Shown here one piece after another: positions 1-5,321 of a stretch of 5,321 nucleotides of DNA. The translations under genes were made by a program, and so were the position numbers. The stretch is from Rubritepida sp. (GTDB taxonomy: Bacteria > Pseudomonadota > Alphaproteobacteria > Acetobacterales > Acetobacteraceae), in NCBI GenBank assembly GCA_014376425.1, contig JACMRO010000137.1, forward strand, positions 1 to 5,321. The letters are read 5' to 3'. The notes under the pieces are model-generated. The model worked only from the letters and a program-made list of their open reading frames with translations. It searched no databases and was not told the origin of the DNA. The number at the start of each line of letters is the position of its first letter. Position 1 is the first letter of the stretch.

Positions 1-161
1 CCTGGTGAGAAAATCCTGCGGCAAGGCCACACTCCGCTTCATGACCGGCTTCGCCGGCTTCACTGGATGAGTGAGCCTAGCAATGACCGTTACCTGACAA
101 TCCCCTAACGGCTCAGGTCACGAAATGTTGCGCGTAGTTTTACCGGTCGGTGGAGAACCGT
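1..161. other. Region downstream of the RTX gene; possible gene edge
   Basis: No gene can be firmly called. On the minus strand an ATG at 42-40 opens 14 codons to the window edge (MKRSVALPQDFLTR), which could start a downstream gene, though no good ribosome site precedes it. On the plus strand one frame is open from the edge to a TGA at 68-70 and another to a TAA at 106-108; either could be the tail of a convergent gene. Short inverted repeats are CCGGC/GCCGG at 45-57, CCGTTA/TAACGG at 87-111 and ACCTGA/TCAGGT at 92-118. None is followed by a T-run, so no terminator is called for the RTX gene. Confidence 0.4.
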
Positions 162-3100
162 TCAGAACATGAAATCGTCCTGCGTCATGGCGTGCGCCCC
201 GTAGAGGAAAATGACTGAGCCCTGGTGTACCACCAGGGTGTTGTCGCCATCCGGCACCACGAACAGGTCGCGCCAGCCCAGCCCGGAGCCGCGGAAATCC
301 AGCTTAGCACTTCCCACCGCGAAGCCGTTCAGCTGGTCCACGCCCCAATTGCTTTCGGCGTAGACGAACCGGTCGGCGCCGCCATAGGAGTACATCGTGT
401 CCTGGCCCGCGCCGCCGGTGATAATGTCGGCGCCCGGTGTGCCGAAGATGATGTCATCGCCGCCGCGGCCATCCAGCACGCTACCCAGCCCGACATTGCT
501 GCCGACCAGCAGGTTGTTGCTCGCATTGCCGATCAGGCCGGTACCCTCGGAAGCCAGCCGGCCCTCCTCCACCTCGTCGCCCAGCATGAAGGTGCCGGGC
601 CCAACGTAGTAAACAATGTCGTAGCCGCCGCCCGCCGCCTCGAAAACCCGGGCTCCGGGACTGAAGACGACGTACTGGTCGTCGCCCGCCCCACCGGTCA
701 TTTGATCGTCGCCGCCCTGGCCGCGCATGATGTCGTTGCCGTCGCCGCCAAACAGCGTATCGGCGTAGATGCTACCCCACAGCGTGTCGTCCCCGCCGCG
801 GCCCCAGAGCTGGCTGCCTACGGTCTGGTTGGCGACAAGGTGGTCGCTGCCTTCGCTGCCCAGCAGCCGGGTCGCGTCGGCCGCGGCCAGGCGGCCGATC
901 TCCACATTGGCGGCCAGGGTCCAGTCATTCACCATGACCCAGGCCGTGTCGGTCCCGTTATTGGCAGTTTCCACGACCCGGGTGGCGACGTTGGTCACCA
1001 CAAAATGATCGTTGCCGGCGCCGCCCAGCATCAGGTCCGCGCCACCGCCACCACGCAGGATGTCGTCGCCGGCGCCGCCGTCGAGGGTGTCGGCCAGCGG
1101 CGTGCTCCACAGCGTATCGTCGCCGCTGAGGCCGCGCAGCAGGCTGGGCAGCAGCGCATTGGCCACCAGCGTGTCATTGCCGGAGCTGCCGTTCAGCGAG
1201 GTCGCGACACCGAACAGGACGCCCTTCTCGACATTAGCCGCCAGCGTGGCCCCCGAGACATCGAACCAGGCGGTGTCGTAACCCTCGCCAGGCTGCTCCA
1301 CGATGGAGGCCTGGGCGTTGTGCACCACGTAGACGTCGTCGCCGGCGCCACCCTCCATCATGCCGCGGCCCGCGCCGCCGCGGATGATGTCGTCGCCGGC
1401 ACCGCCGCGAGCGTTTGGCGTGTCGTCGCTCATCAGCAGCGTGTCCGGGCCCTCGGTTCCGACCAGCGAGCGGCTGTCATCCAGCGGCCGCGAGATGCGT
1501 GAGGGGTCGGGCACGTTGGAGGTGATGCGCAGTGCGAATTCACTACCGCTCAGCACCCCGTCGCCATTCTCGTCCACCACCAGCCAGCCGCCCTGCGTCG
1601 TGCTGGGCACCCACCACATCGGCAGGTTGCCGCCGGGGGTGCCACGTCCGGGCAGCGCGATATCATGGTCGAGCGCGCTGAAGGATTCCGTCATACTGCC
1701 TGCCCATGCCAGGTTGGCGACGGGGGTTCCGCCCCGGGTGATCCAGACATCGTCGCCATCGGTGAGGCTGAAATCGGTGATCGCGTCGGTTGCGAGCCGG
1801 GTGGAGACCCCGGCCGACAGGTCGAAGGCGAACCTGTCCGCGCCGCCGCCACCGGTCATCAGCATCGGGCCCGCCAGGCCGTTCAACACGTCGTCGCCCG
1901 AGCCGCCCGAAACGCTGGTGCCGGCCTGCGGCGGCGGCGCGATCTGGGTGAAGGGCGCGGCGATGGAGAAGGTCGGGTCGCGGCTGAAATTGGCCGGGGT
2001 GGTGAAAGGCGGCGCCTCCGCCAGCAGCGCCCAGTAGGCGCGGGTCGCGGCGGCGGCGATTGCGGGGTTCTGCGAGACCTCGGCGAGCCCGCTCAGCGTG
2101 GCCAGCGCCACCTGGCCGTAATAGCCCTCGCTCTGTGCCCAGCCGTCGCCGTTCGACCATCCGGACTGCCGGGTCGCGTCGCCCATTTCCGCCCAGGTGG
2201 TGAAGACCCGGCCGCTGCTGGGGTCGGACGCCGCGATCAAGTAGGCGGCGCCGTCATGCATCGCAAAGCCCTGCGCCGCATGGGTGAAACGGCCGATCAG
2301 GAAGTTCGCCTGCCAGTCGAGGAAGGTCGCCGCATCGGCGTTGCCCTGGCGGGCGGCCGCAATGGCGGTGGAGGCGAAGAAATCCTGTTGCCAGGGCGGT
2401 ATGGCGCCGCTGGCACCGTAGGCGCCCGGTAGCCAGCCATGCGCCTCGCCCTGCAGCGCTGTCCAGGCCGGGATCTGCGACACCAGCCAAGACCAGTTGG
2501 CTGCCGAAACCTCGCGGAAATACGCTTGCTCGGGAGAATTGTCGGGGCTCACCCAGGCGGCCGCGTCGACCTGTCGCAGGCTCCAGGCCGCGCCGCGCAC
2601 CTGGTTGTCGCGCACCAGCAGATCCTGGTCATTGCCGCGCTGCAGGGGCCAGGTGCTCAGGACGGCCCAGGCCGACTGCGCCTGCAGATTGTCGAGCATC
2701 CAGCGCTCGCCGGTTAGCAGGAAGGGCACGTAGGAGAGGTCCGGCTGATGGGCCGTGTCGGTCGCCCAGCCGGTCTGCGCGTCGGGCTGCCGGGTCAGCC
2801 CGCCGGACTGGGCGTCGCCTGGCCGGCCAACGCCGCCGCGGCTATCGACCCACAATTTGCCGTAATGGTCGGTATTCAGCCAGGATCCATTGGCTTGATC
2901 CCAGGCGTGCCAGGGGATGGCGCTGGCGGTCTCGGCCTGCATCAGGGCGACTTCCGCGGCCCGGGGATCCTGGCTGACCAGCCAGGCCGTGTTGGGTGCC
3001 GTGGTAAAGCCGATATCGCCCCGCCCGCCGGTCTGCGGCATGTACTTGGTCACGCCGTTGGCTGACATGGGCGCGCCCCAATCGGAGCTGCCAGCCATCG

Positions 3101-3920
3101 CCGCGTAGCCTTCCAGCAGGCTGGCGGACACCCCCTGGCCCAGCGCGTAATGCGCCACCGCGCCAGCCTGTGCCAGCGCCTCGACATCGTGCTTGATGTT
3201 GAGCCAGCCCTGTCCAGGGTCGCCCAGCCCCTGGCCGCCATTGTGGTTGTCGCTGCTGAAGCGCTGGTGATAGCTCTGGTATTGACCCTGGTTGAGGCTG
3301 TCGCCGAAGCCCGCCTGGCCATCCATCGTCACATTAAGCTGGCGCGACGCCCAGCTGCCGCCGGCCTCCATGGCGCGGTCATTGGCGAATTGGACATCGA
3401 CCGCCCAGTTGCCATCCGCATAGAGGCTGACGTCGAGAACGAAGCGCTGCGAACCCTCACCCGACAGGGCGATCCGTGCCTGGCTGACGAGTGGCCCGGA
3501 CTGCCAGAAGGAGGCGGTGCCGTCCGCCAGCGCCGCGCGCAGGGCGCCCACCACATCGATCCGCTGGGTGACGCCGGCGCTGTTGGTGCTGTCGATCAGG
3601 AAGCTGTGGCTGGCCAGCCCCTGCTGAAGATTCATCGGCGCAGCCTGCTGATTGGTGCCGGCGCCGATATCGATGGTGACCGAACCACCCACTGCCAAGG
3701 CAGGGCGGGCGACCGCTGCCACGGCAGTCTTGATCGAACCGTCCTCGTAACGTGTCTTTGCATCAAGCTGGATGCTTGTCGTCACCCCGCCGATTTGCGC
3801 GGCTACCCGTGAGGCATCAAAAATTTCGCCCGGCGAAAATACCATTCCAAAACTGCTGACACCTGCAGCAAGGTTCGCCCGTCCAGAATTCTCGAAGATC
3901 ATTCGGTCTAAAGACAGCAT
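162..3920 (-). CDS. Large secreted RTX calcium-binding protein with N-terminal glycan-enzyme-like domains
   Basis: About 1252 residues from the ATG at 3920. In-frame alternatives are TTG at 3935 and ATG at 3902. I chose 3920 because it follows a leader ORF stop by two bases and leaves the protein without cysteine, as is usual for RTX type I substrates. There is no Sec signal peptide. Residues 1-135 are beta-rich with 'FGMVFSPGE' (24-32) and 'DGSIKTAV' (60-67), resembling RIFT-barrel N-terminal domains of exo-rhamnogalacturonan-lyase-like proteins. Residues 139-630 hold 26 Trp and enzyme-like blocks: 'KYMPQTGGRGDIG' (292-304), 'PWHAWD' (336-341), 'LWVDSRGG' (356-363), 'HQPDLSYVPFLLTGERW' (391-407) and 'WSNGDGWAQSEGYYGQ' (588-603). 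These suggest an alpha/alpha-barrel. A Pro-rich linker (657-669) leads to about twenty glycine/aspartate nonapeptides (672-1180) and a type I secretion cap ending DDFMF. RTX assignment and secretion are secure. A polysaccharide lyase or hydrolase role is inference, and the catalytic residues are not identified. Confidence 0.9.
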   Translation of the reverse strand: MLSLDRMIFENSGRANLAAGVSSFGMVFSPGEIFDASRVAAQIGGVTTSIQLDAKTRYEDGSIKTAVAAVARPALAVGGSVTIDIGAGTNQQAAPMNLQQGLASHSFLIDSTNSAGVTQRIDVVGALRAALADGTASFWQSGPLVSQARIALSGEGSQRFVLDVSLYADGNWAVDVQFANDRAMEAGGSWASRQLNVTMDGQAGFGDSLNQGQYQSYHQRFSSDNHNGGQGLGDPGQGWLNIKHDVEALAQAGAVAHYALGQGVSASLLEGYAAMAGSSDWGAPMSANGVTKYMPQTGGRGDIGFTTAPNTAWLVSQDPRAAEVALMQAETASAIPWHAWDQANGSWLNTDHYGKLWVDSRGGVGRPGDAQSGGLTRQPDAQTGWATDTAHQPDLSYVPFLLTGERWMLDNLQAQSAWAVLSTWPLQRGNDQDLLVRDNQVRGAAWSLRQVDAAAWVSPDNSPEQAYFREVSAANWSWLVSQIPAWTALQGEAHGWLPGAYGASGAIPPWQQDFFASTAIAAARQGNADAATFLDWQANFLIGRFTHAAQGFAMHDGAAYLIAASDPSSGRVFTTWAEMGDATRQSGWSNGDGWAQSEGYYGQVALATLSGLAEVSQNPAIAAAATRAYWALLAEAPPFTTPANFSRDPTFSIAAPFTQIAPPPQAGTSVSGGSGDDVLNGLAGPMLMTGGGGADRFAFDLSAGVSTRLATDAITDFSLTDGDDVWITRGGTPVANLAWAGSMTESFSALDHDIALPGRGTPGGNLPMWWVPSTTQGGWLVVDENGDGVLSGSEFALRITSNVPDPSRISRPLDDSRSLVGTEGPDTLLMSDDTPNARGGAGDDIIRGGAGRGMMEGGAGDDVYVVHNAQASIVEQPGEGYDTAWFDVSGATLAANVEKGVLFGVATSLNGSSGNDTLVANALLPSLLRGLSGDDTLWSTPLADTLDGGAGDDILRGGGGADLMLGGAGNDHFVVTNVATRVVETANNGTDTAWVMVNDWTLAANVEIGRLAAADATRLLGSEGSDHLVANQTVGSQLWGRGGDDTLWGSIYADTLFGGDGNDIMRGQGGDDQMTGGAGDDQYVVFSPGARVFEAAGGGYDIVYYVGPGTFMLGDEVEEGRLASEGTGLIGNASNNLLVGSNVGLGSVLDGRGGDDIIFGTPGADIITGGAGQDTMYSYGGADRFVYAESNWGVDQLNGFAVGSAKLDFRGSGLGWRDLFVVPDGDNTLVVHQGSVIFLYGAHAMTQDDFMF
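165..1466 (-). repeat. RTX nonapeptide modules A-D of the large protein (110-residue period)
   Basis: Four consecutive modules encode calcium-binding Gly-Gly-x-Gly-x-Asp-hydrophobic-x units. Module A spans 1197-1466, B 867-1196, C 537-866 and D 165-536. B and C are each exactly 110 residues (330 bases) and align without gaps: 'GDDTLW' recurs 110 residues apart, as does the following Gly-rich run. Module A is shorter by roughly two nonapeptides. Each of A-C has the linker '(Y/F)VV...E...G.DTAW/DIVY...E.G.L', a well-known RTX spacer. D replaces this with the type I secretion cap 'GGADRFVY' and 'LDFRGSGLGWRDLF', running to the terminal DDFMF. Such repeats stay unfolded in the calcium-poor cytoplasm and fold into a parallel beta-roll outside the cell. 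Confidence 0.93.
1539..1574 (-). other. Canonical EF-hand calcium loop within the RTX protein
   Basis: Residues 783-794 read D-E-N-G-D-G-V-L-S-G-S-E. They match the 12-residue EF-hand loop at every key position: Asp at 1, Asn at 3, Asp at 5, Gly at 6, hydrophobic at 8 and Glu at 12 (D783, N785, D787, G788, L790, E794). The flanks 'WLVV' and 'FALRI' are hydrophobic but look beta-like more than helical, so this may be an EF-hand-like or dockerin-like loop and not a full helix-loop-helix. Confidence 0.75.
1824..1907 (-). repeat. First, isolated RTX block after the enzymatic region
   Basis: This segment encodes residues 672-699: 'GGSGDDVLN', a degenerate 'GLAGPMLMT' and 'GGGGADRFAF'. It is followed by 'DAITDFSLTDGDDVWI'. 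The Ala-Asp-Arg-Phe-hydrophobic plus Asp-Phe pattern is the same as in the C-terminal cap of RTX type I substrates, although here it is internal. It comes directly after the Pro-rich linker and about 120 residues before the main RTX modules. Confidence 0.8.
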
Positions 3921-3922
3921 GG

Positions 3923-3994
3923 TCAAACATTCCAATCCACGTTCAACTTTAACTCTATCTCGCCTAGTAAGGTTATCTGGCTATTCAGTGCCAT
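3923..3994 (-). CDS. Candidate 23-residue leader ORF upstream of the RTX gene
   Basis: An ATG at 3994-3992 follows a strong Shine-Dalgarno sequence and opens a 23-codon frame: it starts 'MALNSQITLLGE', ends 'LNVDWNV', and stops with TGA at 3925-3923. The stop is two bases before the ATG at 3920 of the RTX gene, whose own ribosome site is weak (a 'TTGGA' about eleven bases upstream). This is the geometry of translational coupling. The frame also has an in-frame ATG at 4006-4004 (overlapping the ribosome site) and another at 4027-4025, and stays open to a TGA just upstream of about 4106, so the start is not unique. It differs in frame from the RTX gene. Alternatively it is the true N-terminus of the RTX protein detached by a frameshift, or chance. 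I do not recognise the peptide; it has no run of a single amino acid as expected of a classical attenuator. Confidence 0.35.
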   Translation of the reverse strand: MALNSQITLLGEIELKLNVDWNV

Positions 3995-3997
3995 CAG

Positions 3998-4004
3998 CCC
4001 TCCC
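3998..4004 (-). promoter_or_regulatory. Strong Shine-Dalgarno sequence (GGGAGGG)
   Basis: Read on the minus strand, GGGAGGG lies three bases before the ATG at 3994 (four bases from the GGAGG core). It is the best ribosome binding site anywhere upstream of the RTX gene. It decides the start of the leader ORF and not of the RTX gene, since it is about 78 bases from the ATG at 3920. Confidence 0.5.
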
Positions 4005-4014
4005 ATCCGCGAAA

Positions 4015-4081
4015 TTTGATGCCCCATGGGTAAAGAATTCGAAAAACGATGCAACCTTAAACCCCTTTGATGCCCGGTAAA
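4015..4081. repeat. Pair of 10-bp direct repeats with shared GGTAAA tails (possible operator)
   Basis: TTTGATGCCC occurs at 4015-4024 and again at 4066-4075, 51 bases apart (close to five helical turns). Each copy is followed by GGTAAA: at 4029-4034 after CATG, and at 4076-4081 directly. On the minus strand, the sense strand of the RTX gene, these read TTTACC...GGGCATCAAA. They lie just upstream of the leader ORF's ribosome site, where a regulator could act. The repeat is certain; the regulatory role is inference. Confidence 0.45.
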
Positions 4082-4185
4082 AGAAAAGTGGTGTCAGCAA
4101 GACTATTTTTGAGACGTGTGTGGTTGCGCGGTAAAGCGACGCGAATACACGCAGGGGATGTAGGGGGATTGGTGTAGGGACGTTA

Positions 4186-4197
4186 TTACCCGGGTAA
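4186..4197. promoter_or_regulatory. Perfect 12-bp palindrome TTACCCGGGTAA
   Basis: TTACCCGGGTAA is its own reverse complement. Its half GGGTAA also occurs at 4028-4033, and similar GGTAAA elements occur at 4076-4081 and 4130-4135, always in the same orientation. A dimeric DNA-binding protein could recognise it. It is about 190 bases upstream of the leader ORF. Chance is not excluded. Confidence 0.35.
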
Positions 4198-4303
4198 GCG
4201 CAGTCGGAAACCCCCGGATGCTGGTCTCAGATCACGATCCCGCTAGTCACGAACACAGGATGTTTAGAAATGCGGCGTAACGGTGCGAGATCGCAGGTGG
4301 CGG

Positions 4304-5321
4304 CTAAAGGCCGGCGACGCGATCGATCAGCCGGGCCAGAGTGGTGAACATGGCTTCCTGATCATAGTCGCTCGCCGCCTTCTCGCGGTTCGCTTTGCCG
4401 GTCGCCAGCCGCAGCTGGGCATCCAGCAGCAGGGGCCGCAGGGCCGATGCCAGGCCATCATCGGTCAGTGGTGCGAGATACGGCCGGTTCTCGGTCGAGA
4501 CCATCGCCGCGACATCGCCCACATCCGTGCTGGCCACCGGTAGGGCGGTGGCCATGGCCTCCAGCACCGCGAAAGGCATCTGCTCGGTGTCGGATGAGAG
4601 TGCCAGGATGTCCATCGCCCGGTAAGCGGCAGCGGGGTCGGCGACATGGCCCAGGAATCGGCACTGGCCGCCCAGCCCCAGCTGCGCCGCCAATGCCTCC
4701 AGCGCAGCCCGCTCCGGCCCATCGCCCAGGATGGCGAGGCGGGCCGGCACGCCCTCGGCCCGGAGCAGGGCCACCGCACGCAGCAGCCGGCCGATGTTCT
4801 TCTCCGGGCGCAAAGCCGCGGTGGCGCCGATCAGCGGCCCTTCGCCGTCCATCAGCGGGTCGGCCGGGCCGGGCCTGAACCGCGCCAGATCGATGCCGTT
4901 GGCCACCCGATGCAGCCTGGCCGCCGGCAGCCGCCATTGCGCCAGCGCCACCCGCTCCAGCGTGGCCGAGGGCACCAGCACGTCGCTGCCGCGCAGCGCC
5001 AGGGCACGGGCCAGCACACGGCGTGGTAGTTGCCGGTCACGCTCTTCCGGGCCGAAGCCATCCTCGGTGTGCAGGTGGGGCCGACGCGCCGCCAGGTTGG
5101 CGATCGCCCATTCGATGCTGCCCCAGTTGCTGGTGACCAGCAGCGCCGGCCTCAGTCGCCGCAGCAGCCCGTAGATACCGGCCAGCCGCGCCGCCCCCCC
5201 GGCACCCGGGGCGAAGGGCCTGGGAAGGAGCTCGAACGGCACATCCGGAGCCAGGCGGCTGGCCGCTTCCGTCTCCCCGTTCAGCGACACCACGGCATGC
5301 CGCCAGCGCGGCCCGAACCGA
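4304..5321 (-). CDS. Glycosyltransferase family 4 (GT-B fold), partial: N-terminus outside window
   Basis: The reading frame ends with TAG at 4304-4306 and stays open to the window edge. Counting from the first full codon (5320-5318), 338 residues are visible. The GTG at 5293 is not a likely start, because codons upstream of it continue a typical GT4 N-terminus ('FGPRWRHAVVSLNGE', residues 2-16). Retaining GT4s usually have about 370-400 residues, so some 35-60 residues, including the glycine-rich first loop, are missing. Diagnostic motifs are 'HTEDGFGPEE' (84-93), 'NGIDLARF' (141-148), 'RPEKN' (171-175; Arg and Lys normally contact the donor phosphates), 'LGDGPER' (198-204) and the EX7E motif with E246 and E254 ('EQMPFAVLE'), followed by 'LPVASTDVGDV'. 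The enzyme would act in the cytoplasm, moving a sugar from a nucleotide-sugar to a growing glycan or lipid carrier with retention of configuration. Donor and acceptor cannot be read from the sequence. It is transcribed toward the RTX gene but separated from it by over 300 bases. Confidence 0.93.
   Translation of the reverse strand, partial: RFGPRWRHAVVSLNGETEAASRLAPDVPFELLPRPFAPGAGGAARLAGIYGLLRRLRPALLVTSNWGSIEWAIANLAARRPHLHTEDGFGPEERDRQLPRRVLARALALRGSDVLVPSATLERVALAQWRLPAARLHRVANGIDLARFRPGPADPLMDGEGPLIGATAALRPEKNIGRLLRAVALLRAEGVPARLAILGDGPERAALEALAAQLGLGGQCRFLGHVADPAAAYRAMDILALSSDTEQMPFAVLEAMATALPVASTDVGDVAAMVSTENRPYLAPLTDDGLASALRPLLLDAQLRLATGKANREKAASDYDQEAMFTTLARLIDRVAGL

Larger units (their letters stand above)
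3921..4303. other. Intergenic region between glycosyltransferase and RTX gene
   Basis: The 383 bases between the two large genes are visibly AT-richer than either gene, most clearly at 3940-4120. The region holds the leader ORF, a direct repeat at 4015-4081, further GGTAA-type half-sites at 4130-4135 and 4193-4198, and a perfect palindrome at 4186-4197. The glycosyltransferase stop at 4304 is followed by no convincing hairpin with a T-run. I could not pick a credible -35/-10 pair, but the distance and base composition suggest that the RTX gene has its own promoter here. Confidence 0.6.

Noticed and set aside
45..57. CCGGC-TTC-GCCGG hairpin as a terminator for the RTX gene
   Set aside because: The stem is only five pairs, with no T-run on the minus-strand downstream side, and it lies over 100 bases past the stop.
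225..1502. A 425-codon open frame on the plus strand antisense to the RTX repeats
   Set aside because: It is a shadow of the repetitive GC-rich Gly/Asp codons: the predicted product is low-complexity (repeated VVAGAA-like and His-rich stretches) and matches the period of the sense repeats. The sense frame has clear RTX, EF-hand and secretion motifs.
1663..2432. Several other-frame ORFs over the enzyme-like region, on both strands
   Set aside because: They are Arg/Pro/Gly-rich translations typical of wrong frames in high-GC DNA, with no recognisable domain, and they lie wholly inside the supported RTX gene.
3933..3935. TTG start for the RTX gene at 3935
   Set aside because: It has no spaced ribosome site (GTGGA is directly adjacent), uses a rarer start codon and adds the only cysteine in the protein. 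The ATG at 3920 is better supported, though not proven.
3772..4080. A 102-codon plus-strand ORF crossing the RTX 5' end and the intergenic region
   Set aside because: It overlaps the conserved N-terminal domain on the other strand, has no ribosome site that I can see, and has no recognisable motif.
4154..4179. Possible G-quadruplex (GGGG, GGGGG and GGG runs)
   Set aside because: Only three runs of three or more G lie close together; the next GGG is 12 bases further on, inside the palindrome. Too weak to call.
4447..5174. Plus-strand and alternative minus-strand ORFs over the glycosyltransferase gene
   Set aside because: They are wrong-frame translations of a gene whose GT4 motifs are all in one minus-strand frame.
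1..5321. CRISPR arrays, tRNA or rRNA genes, transposases or IS ends
   Set aside because: I looked on both strands and saw none. The only large repeats are the RTX protein-coding modules.

Overview
The window is high-GC, strongly GC3-biased bacterial DNA. Both large genes lie on the minus strand. The codon use, the long alanine/glycine-rich RTX protein and the GT4 glycosyltransferase with an 'HTEDGFGPEE' signature suggest an alphaproteobacterium, perhaps of the Acetobacteraceae. That placement is an inference from style, not a proven taxonomic call.

Layout in minus-strand reading order. (1) 5321-4304: the C-terminal ~338 residues of a GT-B fold, family 4 glycosyltransferase whose start lies outside the window. 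(2) 4303-3921: an AT-richer intergenic region with a 12-bp perfect palindrome, a 51-bp-spaced direct repeat that looks like tandem operator sites, and a short leader ORF with a strong Shine-Dalgarno sequence. The leader's stop codon sits two bases before the next start. (3) 3920-162: one very large gene for a cysteine-free protein of about 1252 residues. It joins an N-terminal beta-rich (RIFT-barrel-like) domain, a Trp-rich alpha/alpha-barrel-like domain of the kind seen in polysaccharide-active enzymes, a first RTX block, a canonical EF-hand loop, three further RTX modules and a type I secretion C-terminus ending in Asp-Asp-Phe-Met-Phe. (4) 161-1: a short non-coding stretch with weak hairpins, and possibly the edge of another gene.

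Working picture (inference): the glycosyltransferase helps build a surface or exported polysaccharide. The RTX protein is a calcium-folded, type I-secreted protein that binds, trims or remodels a glycan outside the cell. Rhizobial RTX-secreted exopolysaccharide depolymerases such as PlyA and ExsH give a precedent. No secretion transporter genes lie in the window. The most unusual points are the domain fusion, the EF-hand between two RTX sections, and the leader ORF arrangement upstream of the large gene.
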